Source of the DNA: Lentinus brumalis
Lineage: Eukaryota; Basidiomycota; Agaricomycetes; Polyporales; Polyporaceae
Direction of reading: 5' to 3'
Length of the DNA: 64,000 nucleotides
Assembly (NCBI GenBank): GCA_001792895.1
Contig: MARA01000003.1
Location: 248,001 to 312,000 of the forward strand
The translations under genes were made by a program, and so were the position numbers. Under the pieces are notes generated by a model. It did no database searches. It was not told where the DNA came from and saw nothing but the letters and a program-made list of their open reading frames with translations. Positions 33,087 through 45,567 of this stretch are shown here, piece after piece (the stretch's first letter is position 1; each line of letters opens with the position of its first letter).

Positions 33087-36000
33087 ATGTCCATCTCTGC
33101 CCAACGCAACTGGTGGACGACCAGCGGTGGCTCCACTTTTCTGCCTACAGCATCCCCCGCATCTTCACGAACCGACTCATCTCCGTCCTCACCGTCGTCA
33201 GCGATACCCTCCGCGTCCTCCGCGTCTTCCGCATCGTTGACCTCTGTCTCGAGCACTCTCACGTCAACGTCTTCTCACATACCCGCGAGCGCTACCCCTT
33301 CCTCGCTCTCTCTCAGCTCTAGCTTTACGACATTCACTACCTCTGTCCCGGTCATTGTGTCCAATCCCTCAACAACATTCACGTCATTCACGGAGTCCAC
33401 TGTCACGTCTGCACGCGTTGTTACCGCGTTCCCCGATACTGCGACTGCGCAGTCTGCCGCCGTTGTACACCCAGTCTGTGTTGGTGACGGAGTGGACGCA
33501 GGATCGTTGGGACTCCTCTCCACCCTTCTCATCCCGTCAATCATCGGTTTATTGATATGGGTGAGTGCTCTCTTCCGAAACTAGTGAGCGAGACGCATAT
33601 CCTGACGCGTCTCAGTTATTGTTTGCTTTCCTTCGTCCTCGTTTTCGTCAAATATACGGCCTCAGGGAATGGTTCGTGCCACAGCGGTGAGCATCTTCCG
33701 TCCATCGAACTGAAGTGCGACTGACACCTCTCAGACTCCGGCCCCAACCCTTGGGACGGTCGTTCTGGGCGTTCCTCTTCCCCCATGTCCCCCTCGTTCC
33801 ATCGCTCCCTTCAGACGTGTCTGACGCGGGGCGTTCGCCATCGAAGGACGCAGAGCTCTTCCCCTCCGACGAGCAATTGAGCCAACGCGTCTTGTGGATA
33901 TGCACGCTCATCGCCGCGGGCTGGACTGTCCTCGCACTTGCCGGCTTCCTCCCCCTCTATATGGTGTCCATACCTTGTCTGGCTCACTCCGCACCTTCGC
34001 CGCACTTCACCGGAGTGTACTCGGCGCTACAAGACATGAGTCTTCTGCGGCTCCTTCAGCTCCTGGACGCGGGCCAAATATCGACCAGTGCCAACTTCCG
34101 CACACTTCTGTCCTCCCGCGAGATAGTCGATGGGAAGGACGTTGCACCCAATGCACGCATCCGCATCATCATCGCCACAGTGCTCGCGATAGTGCTCGGG
34201 CTCCTGCCCGTTCTATGGAAGATCCTCAAGGAGTTCAATCGCACGGTAGCATACCGAGAGCGGTGGTCCGAGATTCGCTGCCAGGGTCTGGAAATTGGGT
34301 GGCTCAGTGCGCGTCACGCGCCGGGCTTCGTCGGGTGGGGCGAGAAACGGCTGAAGGATTACTTGGTGAAGATTGGGTTAGGCTCTAATCTGGACGTGAA
34401 CGACTCGAACACCCGCTCTCGGCGCCGAAGACGAGCTCAGGAGCTGAACAACGAGGAGAAGGGCCATTTGGAGATTGACGTTCAGTCACTGTTCTCCATC
34501 TGGTGGGTATGTGTCTGATTCTAGGGGATCACAGTACTGACGTCGCTTCTAGTGACACGACCACTCTTGCGCTCCTCATCGATGAACGAGACGAGGTACT
34601 GGAGAACCTTGAGATCGCGGAGACGAAGTATATACAGAGTTTCCGTCTCTCTACTCCTGACCCGTCGATAGCTGACTGGGAACCGCCTGCCCCGCCTCCG
34701 AAGGACGAGTCACAAACTCCACCCAGACCCGCAATCAGCCGGCCACGCCCGCTGATGGGTTCACGTAGGAGACGCAGAGGCAGAAACCCGGCATATGGCT
34801 CATCTTCACTCCCGCCTACATCCTACGTCATGCCATATCAATTCTACCAGATCTCTGAACTCGGCGGCATAACTGGAGGCGAGTTTGCGGACCCCGAGCG
34901 CGACCTCCCGCCAGGCACCCCGCCCCGTGGCTCGAGCCAGCCCAGCTTCTCAGATACCGTCAGTAAGCGCGTCGTCGGCAGTCGCTTCCAGGAAGTAAAC
35001 CGCAACTCCGTGGCATTCGGTCGTCTACCACTCGGCAGTCAACTCCGTATGGACGACAGCGGTCAGCTAGGGCCACTCGACCTCACCGATTCCCCCGTGC
35101 CCAACCAGGCGCCGTACGCACCGAATCAGCACACTTCGTGGGACACAGCTGCCTTCAGCGATAGTCTGGCCCAGCCGCAGTGGCTACACCACCAACACAA
35201 TCCCGAGACGATCATGGAGGCTGAGGAGCCCGATGAAGACTGGCACGACGTGGCACAGGAAGATCCCGAGGCGTTCCAGAACGCGGAAGAGTATCCCGCC
35301 GAAGCGCGTCGACGGCCACGTCCGCCGCGCAATCGCGCCGGGGCACGCACACCGATCGAAGAGCATCGCGAGACGTTCCCGCTGCGCAACCGCGACCCAG
35401 CGGCGCCTGAGGAGGTGCCACCGCCGCACCTGCGCGTGCAGCCACAGCAGCCGTTCGTGCGCCCGCTGTCAGGCGTGAACCACGATAAGCTGGGCGATAT
35501 TTATGCGGACATCAACCACTGGCGGTGGAAGCTGAAGGTCATTAACGCCGAGATTGCAGAGGTGCAGCGCGAGAGCTACAACGACATTGCGGACGGCGCT
35601 AGGATCAAAGGCTGGCTGATGATCGGACGTGGACTGCACTACCTCCCTGGTGTCGAACTCATTGAAGGACGGGCCAAGGAAGATATCCGGTGGGACGAGC
35701 TGCAGAACCATGACGACCAGTTCAGAAAGGTCCTGTGGTGGCTGGCGGTGATTATGGTTGGCGTCATACTCGCCGTCGGATGTGAGTTCTAGCTCTTGCT
35801 TGAGAGCGGACCGCGAACGAAACTAACTCGCGAGTGTGCTAGTGATCGCTGTCTCCGGGCTTGCCGTCTCCGCTGGACCAGATGTCGCCCACTACTTCCC
35901 GTTCTTGCTGCCGATGACAACTGGCAACCAACTCGGGGCAGGTGTTGCCACGTGCTTGGCCGCCGCCGTCGCGGCCATCCTCTTCATCACAATAGCTTGC

Positions 36001-37468
36001 GTCGTCTTGAACCGTAGGTTATGAAGCTGCCCATTGTCTACACCAGCTGATCGTCTCCCTCAGAAACCACGCGCGCGAATAACTCGGTGTCCGTCTCTAG
36101 GTCGCAGCTGATCACGTTCAAGACCACGTTCTGGCTGTTCACGATAGTTGCTGGCGTTTGGCTTTTCGGCGCAGGTGCAGTTCTGTTTTCGATGCGTGCT
36201 CTGAGCACGAATAGCGGGGTCTCTCAGTCTCTCGCCAACGGAGCGATCTACATGAGCGCTTTTGCCATGGCCCTCGTGCTGAACGTCGCCATCATCTTCC
36301 CGGGTCTGCTCTTACTCCAGCCTATCAGATTGTGGAAAGTCATCAGAGCGGAGAAGGCAGCTGTTACCCCTCGCCAGCGTTTCCGAGGTCCGTCGAATTG
36401 CCCTCAAGTTCCTAGCTAGTACTGATTCCGATCCCGCAGCTGTATATCCTCGAACGTACGACCCGTCGTATGCGATCAGTTGTGCTATTGTCGCCATCAT
36501 CTTTGCATCTGCTTTTGCTTTAATATTCCCTTTGCTTGCTCCTGCTGTCCTCCTTCTGCTCTTGCTTACTCTGATTGGTGCGTGTGCCCCACTTTTGTGT
36601 GCAGACCCGTGATACTGAGCCACAACATCCGCATCAGCCCATAGATTTCTGATCGGTTATGTGTACGGTCGTACACACTCACAAACCGGTGGCCTGCTTC
36701 AGATATGGCTGCTCCGCCGCCTCGGGACCATCCTTGCCTTCCAGCCACTGGTTCTGGGACTCATCTTCCTCAGCAGACGGCTCTGGGCTGAGGGCGGCGT
36801 GCTCTGTGCCGCCGCACTGTTCGTCGTCATCGTCGTAGAGGGCTTCTGCAACTGGAAAACGAAGATCCCCGGACGCTCCTCGCTGTCTCCCATCACGCAG
36901 GACTCCCTCTCCACCTTCGAGAAGAACGCGAAGCCTGCTAGACCGCGCGATCTGGACGAGGAGAGCACCAGTCTCGTCAGTTCGGCCAGGATCTCTCGTG
37001 CGCGCGGCTCGTTCGCGTCGGTGCTGGAAATGATGTCTCTGACTCTGGCGGTCACCCCGTCCCCGTCCGAAAATAGGGGACCAGTGCCGCTCGGTAGGTG
37101 CTCGCTTCCTGCTCGCGGGTTCATCCAAATTGACGAGTCCTTTTGCACCAGAGACCGAGACACTGGACGACCTCACTGCGACCGAGCGAGCTGCTCGCAC
37201 GAACCCCGACGCGCCACCGCATCTTCCACCTCTGTCTTTCGCAGATCATGCCGAGGAGATGGCGGGCGTGCTGTATGCCCCGGAGCTCCTGGCGCCCCCG
37301 CCGATGATCTGGCTGCCGAACGATGTCGGTGGTATTGGCCGTTCTGAAGCCACCGACCTCCAGCGATACCACAATCTTCCTGTGACACTAGACGTGCGTT
37401 CACAGGAGGACGCGCAATGGCCTACGACTCGCTCGTTCTCTTCGCACACACCCCAACAATCTTCTTAG
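33087..37468 (+). CDS. CSC1/OSCA/TMEM63-family (DUF221) channel-like membrane protein
   Basis: This is a large polytopic membrane protein of the calcium-permeable stress-gated channel family (CSC1, OSCA, TMEM63), which opens on osmotic or mechanical stress in other organisms. The first roughly 120 residues are Ser/Thr-rich and probably extracellular (MSISAQRNWW start). The first helix is LLSTLLIPSIIGLLIW, the next exon gives LLFAFLRPRFRQIYGLREWF, and then SDEQLSQRVLWICTLIAAGW. A cytosolic domain carries RSRRRRRAQEL and a long acidic/proline-rich insert (about 34600-35400). A set of C-terminal helices follows (VIMVGVILAVG, GVATCLAAAVAAILFITIA, FLVGYVYGRTHSQTGGLLQIW). The cytosolic tail shows IWLPNDVGGIGRSEA. 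Introns are short (about seven). The start is the ATG at 33087; the stop is at 37466-37468. Channel function is by family. Confidence 0.83.
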
Positions 37469-38049
37469 TTATCTAGTACTGGACTTACTGGACTTAGAAT
37501 GGGATTTTCCCTCTGCCGCTCTCTTCGAGAACGATCGCTGTACATTAATGATGTACTGTTGCTACCGCTATGCCCAATAGCTACTCGGACTACATACGAT
37601 TCAAATTGCTCTGTGTAGTGACCTCCGGAATGACTCCATACCCGGGCTGCAATCTTTCTGGAATTCTATTTGTCGCCGACACATAACCATACAATCTCTG
37701 GTAGTATATCGGTTAGTACACGCGCCTGTCACGCGCGAAAGCGGGGTTCGACTCCCCGCCAGAGAGATCTTCGAGCATTGCGTTTTTTGCTACAAATGCA
37801 TGCTAATGGCCACTCTTGCCGTACGGTAGTATGTATGTCTATGGCCGTGACTGTAAGTATCGTGTTCAAGAAATGTATCAAATAGAGGCACTAGGCCTAG
37901 TGAGCAGTGTGATGAAGTGCGTGCAAAACAAATACAATTGCGAGGTCGATGTAGAAGGGCCACCAGAGTCCACCTAATACCACTCAGATACTAAATGCAA
38001 ATACGAGTAAGGGAGCAAGGGTGATATCATTCAGTCCAGAGTAACGCGT
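37469..38049. other. Convergent 3' region with the tRNA gene
   Basis: Apart from the tRNA-Asp, this stretch holds only the 3' UTRs of the channel gene and of the first KRE6-like gene. No other ORF or repeat is supported. Confidence 0.6.
37695..37766 (+). tRNA. trnD-GUC: tRNA-Asp (anticodon GTC)
   Basis: A full cloverleaf can be drawn by eye over 72 nt. The acceptor stem is TCTCTGG (37695-37701) with CCAGAGA (37759-37765) and discriminator G at 37766. The D arm has GG in its loop (37711-37712). The anticodon stem CGCGC/GCGCG encloses loop CTGTCAC with anticodon GTC at 37728-37730. The T arm is CGGGG/CCCCG around TTCGACT. No intron is present. It sits alone between two convergent protein genes, so an internal Pol III promoter (A and B boxes within the gene) is expected. 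The AT-rich sequence after 37780 may terminate transcription. Confidence 0.93.
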
Positions 38050-40401
38050 TCAACATTCACCCAAGAAGCTGCTCTTGGGGAAGGGCTGCTTGTAGTCGTC
38101 CCGCCATGTTGTGAGATTGGGGTTCGTGTATGCCTCAATGTACCTATAAACAACCGCGCGTGAGTGGTGCTCGTACAAGCCCGAGTTTGGGTCACTGACT
38201 CTTCAATGTAGGCCTTCGTAGGGAAATCATCCGGGTCACAGCCAATGTTGATAGCATCCGGATCTTGGTATACTCGGATCCAGTCCACTTTCATAGTTGT
38301 CGGGAAGGTCAAATGTTCGATATCTACGAAGCCGAAGTTCGTGGACATGCCCAAGTTGGCGATGATGTACTGTAGGAGGTTGTTCAAACCGGAAGCGGCG
38401 ACTCGAGCGGACATGTGATTACGTACCATTGGCTCCTGCGGGACAGGACGAGAACCGATCTCAACGACGGGGTCAGCGACAAAGCCCCCCTGGTGAAGCG
38501 TCCATGCCAGCTTGCCGTCGGAAATCCAGCTGATGTACTGGTGTTCGAGGTGTAAGCCAACTGTGGGTATGCGAAACGATACTAAGACAACTCACAGCGC
38601 CATCAAAGCCGGGTTTGTACTGGATACCATACACGGAGTACTGGTTACCGGTGAGCTCATATGCCTCCTGGTCTGCAGGGAATTATCAGAATTATCAAGC
38701 GGCGGACAGGGCAGGGACTTACTAGTCTGGGTGACGACCGAAGCGGCCTGCTGGAACGCTGCGCCCTTGTAGGGGTTCAGGAAACTGGCCGTCGGGTCCG
38801 GGATGATGAGGTTGTCTGACGTGTTGAACCACTCGTAGGCTGCGTTGAACGGCTATGGCGGAGTTAGTGAGGCATCACCTATCAAGGCAACATCACCTAC
38901 ACCCCACTGCGCTGACTGCGACACTTGACCTGACAGAGGTTCGCCGGTGATCTACGCGCAACACGAGGAAGTTAGCGCCGTAGGGCGTGTCATCAATATT
39001 GAGCGTACCTGTGCCTCGAATATATCAATTTCTGGCGCAGCACGTCCTACGTAGGTACCATCACTGTGCATAGGCCCAGGATGAGACTCGCCAGGGCAAG
39101 TGCAACGTGACAGCTTCTGGCCGGGGAGATAGGACAAGGCGAAGTCGTAGTCCTTCGAACCCGTGGTCGTCGCGGCGACAGGGAGCCCGTTCAGCGTCTG
39201 GTTAGGCGCAGTACCGACGTCACAGGAGTCGTATGTGTACGGCCACTAATGTTGTCGAGGCTCGGATTTAGCGGAACGTGCGTGAAATGAGGATCGTCGG
39301 TGTACATACCATGCCCTCAAGACTGGCACCGTAACCAGCGCGACCGAGGTTACCCATCGTCCAAATAGCGGGCCACAGACCGACGACGTTGTTCGCACCG
39401 GGGAGGACGACAGACGCCAGGACCATACCGCCAGTGAAGCAGAACTTGTTCCATGTGGACATCATGCCGCCCTTGTACTGGAGCTCGTGGATTTGCTGCT
39501 TGCTCAGCGTGATCTCGAGCGAGCCGTTCCGCGTCGTGATCGCAGACGGGTCATACCATTCCATGTTGTTGGTTTGCCAGTAGTGAAGGTCGACCGCTTC
39601 CCAGTACGGATCGTCGCCAGGGTAGAACGAGCGCCCGTCTTCGTTGAACTCGTCGGAGAAGATAAGTTGCCATTGCTTGCCAGTATTGAAGTCCGGGTAC
39701 GTGTGAGCTTCCGGAGGAGTGGCCAGGTCGATGAGACCCCAATTCCCAGGGATCGACGGAACTTGTCCGGAGGCATTCACGCCGCCCAAGTTGAAACCCC
39801 CGTTGGTGGACAAGGGCTTCTTCGTGAAGTATGTGATCAAGGGATACCCAGCGCTACGCACAGGTCCACAAATCAGCATGGGCGTGGTGTGAAGACCAGA
39901 TTGGCGCTACTCACAACAACGTGAGCATCCCAGCGGCCATGATCAGCAAACAGCCTAGGTTAGCCAGACCTCTCGAGGTGAAGATGTGGCCACCCTTGTC
40001 GCTCTTGTAGTCTCGCCGGGGGTCCGGATTGTGCAAGAAGTCGTCGTTCTCAGGATGGTCGACGGACAAGTAGGCGCCCCAAGAGGTAGGGTCCGGGGAA
40101 AGCGAGTACTGCAAGGACGGCTGTTACGGCACGGGCTCAGATGAGGCTACAGAGACATACCTTGTCGGACAGCGATGCAGGCATCGACGCAACCCTCCCG
40201 GAGACATACCGAGAGTCGCCCTGTCGTGAGACCTCAGAAACGAGGGACCGTGCGTAGCAACAAGCTACTCACCAGCGACGCGTCACTCGCGACACGACTG
40301 CGAGTGTCTGAGCGCATGCTCGGGGCACGGGGTGGGAGAAGGTTGACAGCAGAGGGCGAAGGACCTGAGTCGTACGGGTTCTGGTGCATTCCGGACGCCA
40401 T
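38050..40401 (-). CDS. KRE6/SKN1-like beta-1,6-glucan synthesis protein, tandem copy A (GH16 family)
   Basis: This is a type II membrane protein of the KRE6/SKN1 group, needed for cell-wall beta-1,6-glucan in yeasts, with a GH16-like lumenal domain. Exon 1 is 40401-40273 (MASGMHQNPYDSG; 43 codons), exon 2 is 40220-40161 (20 codons, GDSRYVSGRVASMPASLSDK) and exon 3 opens YSLSPDPTSWGAYLS. A membrane helix (LANLGCLLIMAAGMLTLL) follows, then GRSFYPGDDPYWEAVDLHYW, KGGMMSTWNKFCFTGG, GLWPAIWTMGNLGRAGYG and RCTCPGESHPGP. The GH16 catalytic-type motif is APEIDIFEAQ (E-x-D-x-x-E), seen across an exon junction. The end is FPKSSFLGEC and stop TGA at 38052-38050. It is one of two tandem copies; enzymatic activity of this family is debated. 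Confidence 0.9.
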
Positions 40402-40993
40402 CCTGGATGTGCGGGTGTGTGTGAAGCTCTAATCTCGGGTATCTGGGGGAGACTGAGTGGAGGATGAGTGTTTTCTATGTTAGAACAGGGCTGAAGTAAG
40501 GAGCGGACAGGTTCAAGGGCGGTGAGGGCAGGAAGTCGGTGCTGGCGAGCCTGAGTGAGAGGCGGCTCAGCGGAAGAGAGACACCGCGAAGCGATCGCGG
40601 CTTACGTCATCCAGCCAATCGCTTCAGCCGCTTACTTTTAGGCGGAGGCCGCCTTCCTGGCTTATTCCGTGTCGCCGACGCTTGCACGGCCATGCTTGCT
40701 TGCTGTTCCAGCGGCGGTTGCTTGACACCTGCGAGGACTTGCGAGGAACCGTCACGCAACGCCATACAGGCAAGGCAACATCTAGAATCACGGATATATT
40801 TGAAGGGTGCGGGTGCGAATACAGCGTCTGCGCGTGAAGGTATGAGTGTCGCAGACGAGGGTGTGACCGCCGCTCGCCTGCGAAGCGGGTATAGACAAGC
40901 GATGTAACCGAGGTACTCACTACATGCAAATGTGACTGGATACTGGAAAACTAGCGAAAAGGTATCGTACGAACGTAAAGCAAAATGTGTGGC
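40402..40993. other. Intergenic region between the two KRE6-like copies
   Basis: Promoter of copy A and 3' UTR of copy B. No gene was found. Confidence 0.55.
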
Positions 40994-43336
40994 CTAGCAC
41001 TCTCCAAGGAAACGGTTCTTCGGGACCGTTTGCTTGAAGTCGTCCACCCAGGTGGTCAAGTTGGGATTTGTGTACGCCTCGATGTACCTGCAGACGGCAC
41101 GCATCAGCAAGATTCTCGACGATTCACCACCTATCGCTCCTCACTCATTGATGTAGGCAGCAGTTGGGAACTCTTGAGGGTCGCAGCCAACGTTGATGTT
41201 GTTCGGGTCTTGGTACACGCGAATATAGTCGACACGAAGTGTGGACGGGAACCGCAGGTTGTCAAAGTCGACGAATCCGAAGTTCTCGGAGATACCCAGG
41301 TTCATTATGAGGTACTAGATAAACCTTCGGTCAGCAGGAAGATGACACAGCTTATGTGTGCGAGCTCACCATCGGCTCTTGAGGAACTGGTCTGTCGCTG
41401 ATCTCCACAATCGTATCGGCGGCCATTCCCGCTGCCTCCAGCTTCCATGCGAGCTTGCCGTTCGAAATCCACCCCATGTACTGTTTCATCGAGTCTGATA
41501 AGGTCACGGTGATATCTCATGCTCGCTACTACTCACCGCATCGCCGAACCCAGGCTTGTACTGGAACCCGTAGACCGAGTACTGAGCACCGCTGAACTCA
41601 TACGCGTTTTGATCTGACTCGCCGTCAGGGTGATGCCACACCAAGTTTCAGTACTTGGCAATAGACGTACCGACGACGGAGACTACGGAGGTGGCTTGCT
41701 GATACACGCCTCCCTTGTAGCTGTTCAGAATACTAACATCGTCGTCCGCGATGAACAGGTTGTCCGTCGTGTTGAGCCAGGTGTATTGGTAGTTGAACGG
41801 CTGCGGGCCTGTGAGAATGGCAAGAGATGCTACGACATAGATCGACGTACCGCCCACTGGCCTGATTGTGAGACCGCACCCTCCTTGCCGTTGGGGCCAT
41901 CTGAAACCTACACGCATGACGAGCTTCAATAACAAGATTGAGGCGAGTACACATGTACACACCTGGGCCTCAAACATATCGATTTCCGGAGCAGCGCGGC
42001 CCACATACGTCCCGTCTTGGTGAACAGGTCCCGGGTGCGACTCGCCTGGACATGTGCAACGAGACAACCTCTGACCTTCGAGGAACGAGAGTGCACCGCC
42101 GTTTCCCGGGTCGTTGTCCTGCGTAGCTGCGACAGGGAGCCCGTTCAGAGTCTGGTTCGACACCGTACCGACATCGCACGCATCATACGTATACGGCCAC
42201 TGGACGAATATAGAGCAGTCAGTGATAGCCGACATCGGGCTGCGGTGTCACGCTTACTGTTCCATCCAGTGTGGCACCGTATCCTGCACGACCCAGGTTG
42301 CCCATAGCCCAGATGGCGGGCCACAAGCCTTGGATGTTGTTGAAACCAGGGAGCATGACAGATGCCTCGACGAGACCACCGGTGAAGCAGAACTTGTTCC
42401 ACGTGGACATCATACCACCAGTGTACTTGAGGCCATGGTTGGGCTTGTCCGTCAGCGTGATCTCGAGGGAGCCGTTACGCGTCGTGATGGAGGCGGGGTC
42501 ATACCACTCCAGGTTGTTCGTTGCCCAGTAGTGCAGATCTACAGCCTCCCAGTATGGGTCATCGCCGGGGTAGAAGCTCCGACCCTCAGTGTTGAACTCA
42601 TCACTGAAGACGAGCTGCCACGTCTTCCCATTGACGTAGTCAACCTTGGTCCTGAACTCTGCGGGGGTATCTCTGTCAACGAGACCCCAGTTCCCCGGGA
42701 TCTCTGGTACCTGACCGGAGGCGTTGATCCCGCCAAAGTTGAAGCCGCCCAGGTAGGACAGTTTCGGCTTCGTGAAGTAAGTGATAAGCGGATAGCCGGC
42801 ACTAAATAAGGAGAAGTATGGTTAGGACGCAAGAGCGAGGGAGAGAGGACGGTTGAAGCCGTACAAGAGTGCCAAGATACCAGCAACCAACACGAAAATA
42901 CATCCGAGGTTCATGAACCCACGGCTCGTCCAGATGTGCCCGCCCATGTCGTTCTTGCGATCCCGCATCGGGTCGGGGGTGTGGAGCTTGTCATCGGCCT
43001 CTGGGCCATCGAGCGCGACGGGGTCGAGGGGGAGGACATACTGCGGGAGCGAGTTGCTACGGGGCAGAAACGAGCTGCTGCGGCTGCACGCACCTTCTCT
43101 GATATAGAGTGGGGGACGGAGGTGGACGCGGTATTCTATGACCGTGTGGGGCGTGTTAACTCAAGGAAAGATGGCACGAGGAGATGGGGACGTACGATGG
43201 AACTAGTGCTTGCTGATGCTCGGAGGTTGCGTGCGAACGCGGGCCTCACTTCATCATGTGCGTTTGGTGCAAGGAGGGAGGTGGTGGAGGGTGCCTGGTG
43301 ATAGCGATTCGGTTGGCCCGAGAGTTGAGGGCCCAT
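40994..43336 (-). CDS. KRE6/SKN1-like beta-1,6-glucan synthesis protein, tandem copy B (GH16 family)
   Basis: This paralog of copy A has the same architecture. Exon 1 is 43336-43196 (MGPQLSGQPNRYHQAPST, 47 codons). Exon 2 is a 42-nt exon at 43135-43094 (NTASTSVPHSISEK). Exon 3 starts at 43040 with YVLPLDPVALDGPEADD. Both N-terminal introns are phase 0, as in copy A. The membrane helix is followed by the GH16-like domain: GRSFYPGDDPYWEAVDLHYW, GGMMSTWNKFCFTGG, GLWPAIWAMGNLGRAGYG, the catalytic-type motif APEIDMFEAQ, and an end NRFLGEC with stop at 40996-40994. Several short introns interrupt it. The cytosolic N-terminus is quite different from copy A and may carry separate sorting signals. Confidence 0.9.
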
Positions 43337-44251
43337 GCCAGCAGGACGAACGCGAAGTCAAGGAATGTATGTAGAGGAAAGGACCGGATACCCCAGGGGT
43401 GGTGGTGGTGATACAGAGGCAAGATGGAGGGAGTGCAGAATGCCGCGCGTCCAAGACAAGTCCGCCCGCTGCCTTGGGAACTCGTCTCTTCCAGGGTCCA
43501 CCCCGCGTCCCCGCCAACCGCCCACATGCGCAGTTACCGGGTCGCGCTATCCCATCTCTGGCCGTTCCCACTCCAAGCCATCTCCGAGTCTCATCAACTG
43601 CAAGATGCCAACTCAGCCCAGAACACCGAGGGTTCCGGAGCAGTGAAGCAGAGTGAAGCACGCAAAACGCGCGACTGCCATCGGAGGCGGCTCAGAATGA
43701 CAAGAATTGTCAATAGGGGCCAAGGCGGGGACGATCTAGACCAAAAGTCACCGGTCAGTCCGCGCGTTGTATACACAAGACCGGTCGCACCTTCGCTGGC
43801 AATCGCTCACTTGGTGTGGCGGAAATGCCCAGCCTGGCACCGTACATGCGCCGCGCTCGAGCTATGAATATCGCATATCAGAAGGCAGAGCTGCATCACT
43901 GTCAGCGGTCGGCGGTACACATCCCAGCCAAGCTCAAACGATGCGCTCCGGTGCTTCGGATGTTGCGGCACGGTCTCAAACGCTCGGACAGACGCGAATT
44001 GGCGCGCCACAGCATGACGTTCGACAAGTTGTTCGAGCTACTTACACTCTCTTGGCTATGGAGATGAACGTGAAATGCATATTGACGGGGACATCGGGCG
44101 GAGAAGGATAGGTACCACAGGTAGGATACGATAGTACTTGAGTACATGATACACTACCTCGATGTACCCAACCCCGCCCCTTCCAAGAGCCCCAAGATCC
44201 CACTGCTCCCAGTACATTGCCGGAGCTCATCTACAGCTCTCTCAACCCGCT
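43337..44251. other. Intergenic stretch, no supported gene
   Basis: About 0.9 kb between the start of KRE6-like copy B and the stop of the SNAPC1-like gene. Short frames only; no RNA gene or repeat was recognised. It must hold the copy B promoter. Confidence 0.55.
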
Positions 44252-45408
44252 TCAAACCGGTCTTCTCTCCCCCTTCTCCCCAACCTCCAACCCCTTCTCT
44301 GCAGCCATCGCATCGATCTGCCTCAGACGCTCTAGGACAGCCTCGTTGGCACGCTGGAGAGCACCCTGTCTTTGCGTCGCGTCCGATGACCCAGCAACCC
44401 CAGCTCCATCATGAGAGACAGCCGCTAACAAGTCGTTTTTGCGTGCGAGGTAGTTGTGGAGAGAGCTATGGGGTGCCTGCCCGAGGACGACGTGCGTGCT
44501 CTCTGGCTCCGTATTGGACATTGGGTCGGTTTCGTCGATCAGATAGACGGTATTCTTGTCGACGTATTTCTCCAGCGACGCCAGGGCGTCCTTGGCCTTC
44601 CGCGCCTTGTCCCGTTTGGAAGGGCGACCTTTCTTTTTCTTCGGCTTCTTCTTGGAGGGGCTGGTGCCCTCGTCATCGACTGCGCCCTCAGGCTGCAGGA
44701 CTGTGGGTGTTTCCTGTCCTTCGACCACGAAGACTTCGCGCGGCAGTATGGAGGGGTTCTGCGCGCGTAGAGAAGACTGCGGGAGGATCTCGAAGACGTG
44801 GGCGTCCAGCAACGTGGTGAGCACATGCACAGCGTAGGGCCGCAGTCGAAGCAAGTGCGGCTCCGTCACGGTCGCAGGCAAGGAGACCATCTCCTCATAG
44901 GTATCTACGTGTGCGATGAGCATATGCAACTCCGTAGTATATCGAAAAACCACGCACCGATTGGTATCGCGATGTTAGGCGCCACATATATTGGTGGGGC
45001 CGAAGAAGATGGCTGAGAGTTGTGGAACGTGTATAGCGCAAACAAGGCGACCAATCGGTCAAGCAGGGGTTCAGTGGATGCAAGGCGTTCTGTAGAGTCG
45101 ATGGTGAGCGTGAATTTGGCAGCGAAGTGGCCCAACGAACCTATGAAGACACGTTCAGTGATCCGGAGAAACGTTTGTCGTCCGCGTCCGTCATATACTC
45201 GTAGATGAAGCCAGCACCACCCGTGCTCTGTCCATAGTCGCTTGAACAGCTCGAAGGGACGTTCAGCTGCTTCGTATTGTTCAGAGAACAGCTTGGTGAG
45301 TGTCTTGAGATCTTCACGCAGTGGCTCGACATATAGGGAAGAGGTGAAGTAGCCCGGCTGGAGCGTGATGTCTCCGCGAGAGGTCGACGGCTCTGGCGCA
45401 ATCGACAT
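44252..45408 (-). CDS. SNAPC1/SNAP43-like subunit of snRNA-activating complex
   Basis: This resembles the SNAP43 (SNAPC1) subunit of the snRNA-activating protein complex, which recruits Pol II or Pol III to snRNA promoters. It starts MSIAPEPSTSRGDITLQPGY, then EPLREDLKTLTKLFSEQYEA and GWCWLHLRVYDGRGRQTFLRI. Next come LDRLVALFALYTFHNSQP and, after an intron at about 44905-44955, DTYEEMVSLPATV and HVLTTLLDAHVFEILPQSSL. The 'LY.LY.TQ' type block is the recognisable SNAP43 feature. The C-terminal part has a Lys-rich patch (SKKKPKKKKGRPSKRDKARK) and an acidic-basic helical end. The start is ATG 45408. The gene diverges from Ima1 with only 159 bp between the starts. Family call is moderate; an alternative is an unknown nuclear factor. 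Confidence 0.65.
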
Positions 45409-45567
45409 GGCGGACGGAGGACGAGCGTTACGACGACATAGGGCCAAACAGAGGACAACAGCGCGAACGCGTCTGGGGCACGTGCCACATCCACCTTGTC
45501 TGTCACTCTCACTCTCAGCCACCCGGGCTCTGCTCTGCCTCCCACTTGCCAGCCTGTCTGTGCCTCC
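45409..45567. promoter_or_regulatory. Bidirectional promoter, SNAPC1-like / Ima1
   Basis: The two divergent start codons are only 159 bp apart, so both promoters overlap. The right half is C/T-rich, as a leader for the Ima1 gene. No clear TATA box was seen. Confidence 0.55.

Noticed and set aside
37469..38049. Possible second tRNA or snRNA near the tRNA-Asp
   Set aside because: No second cloverleaf or B-box-like ggttcga word was found in the flanks.
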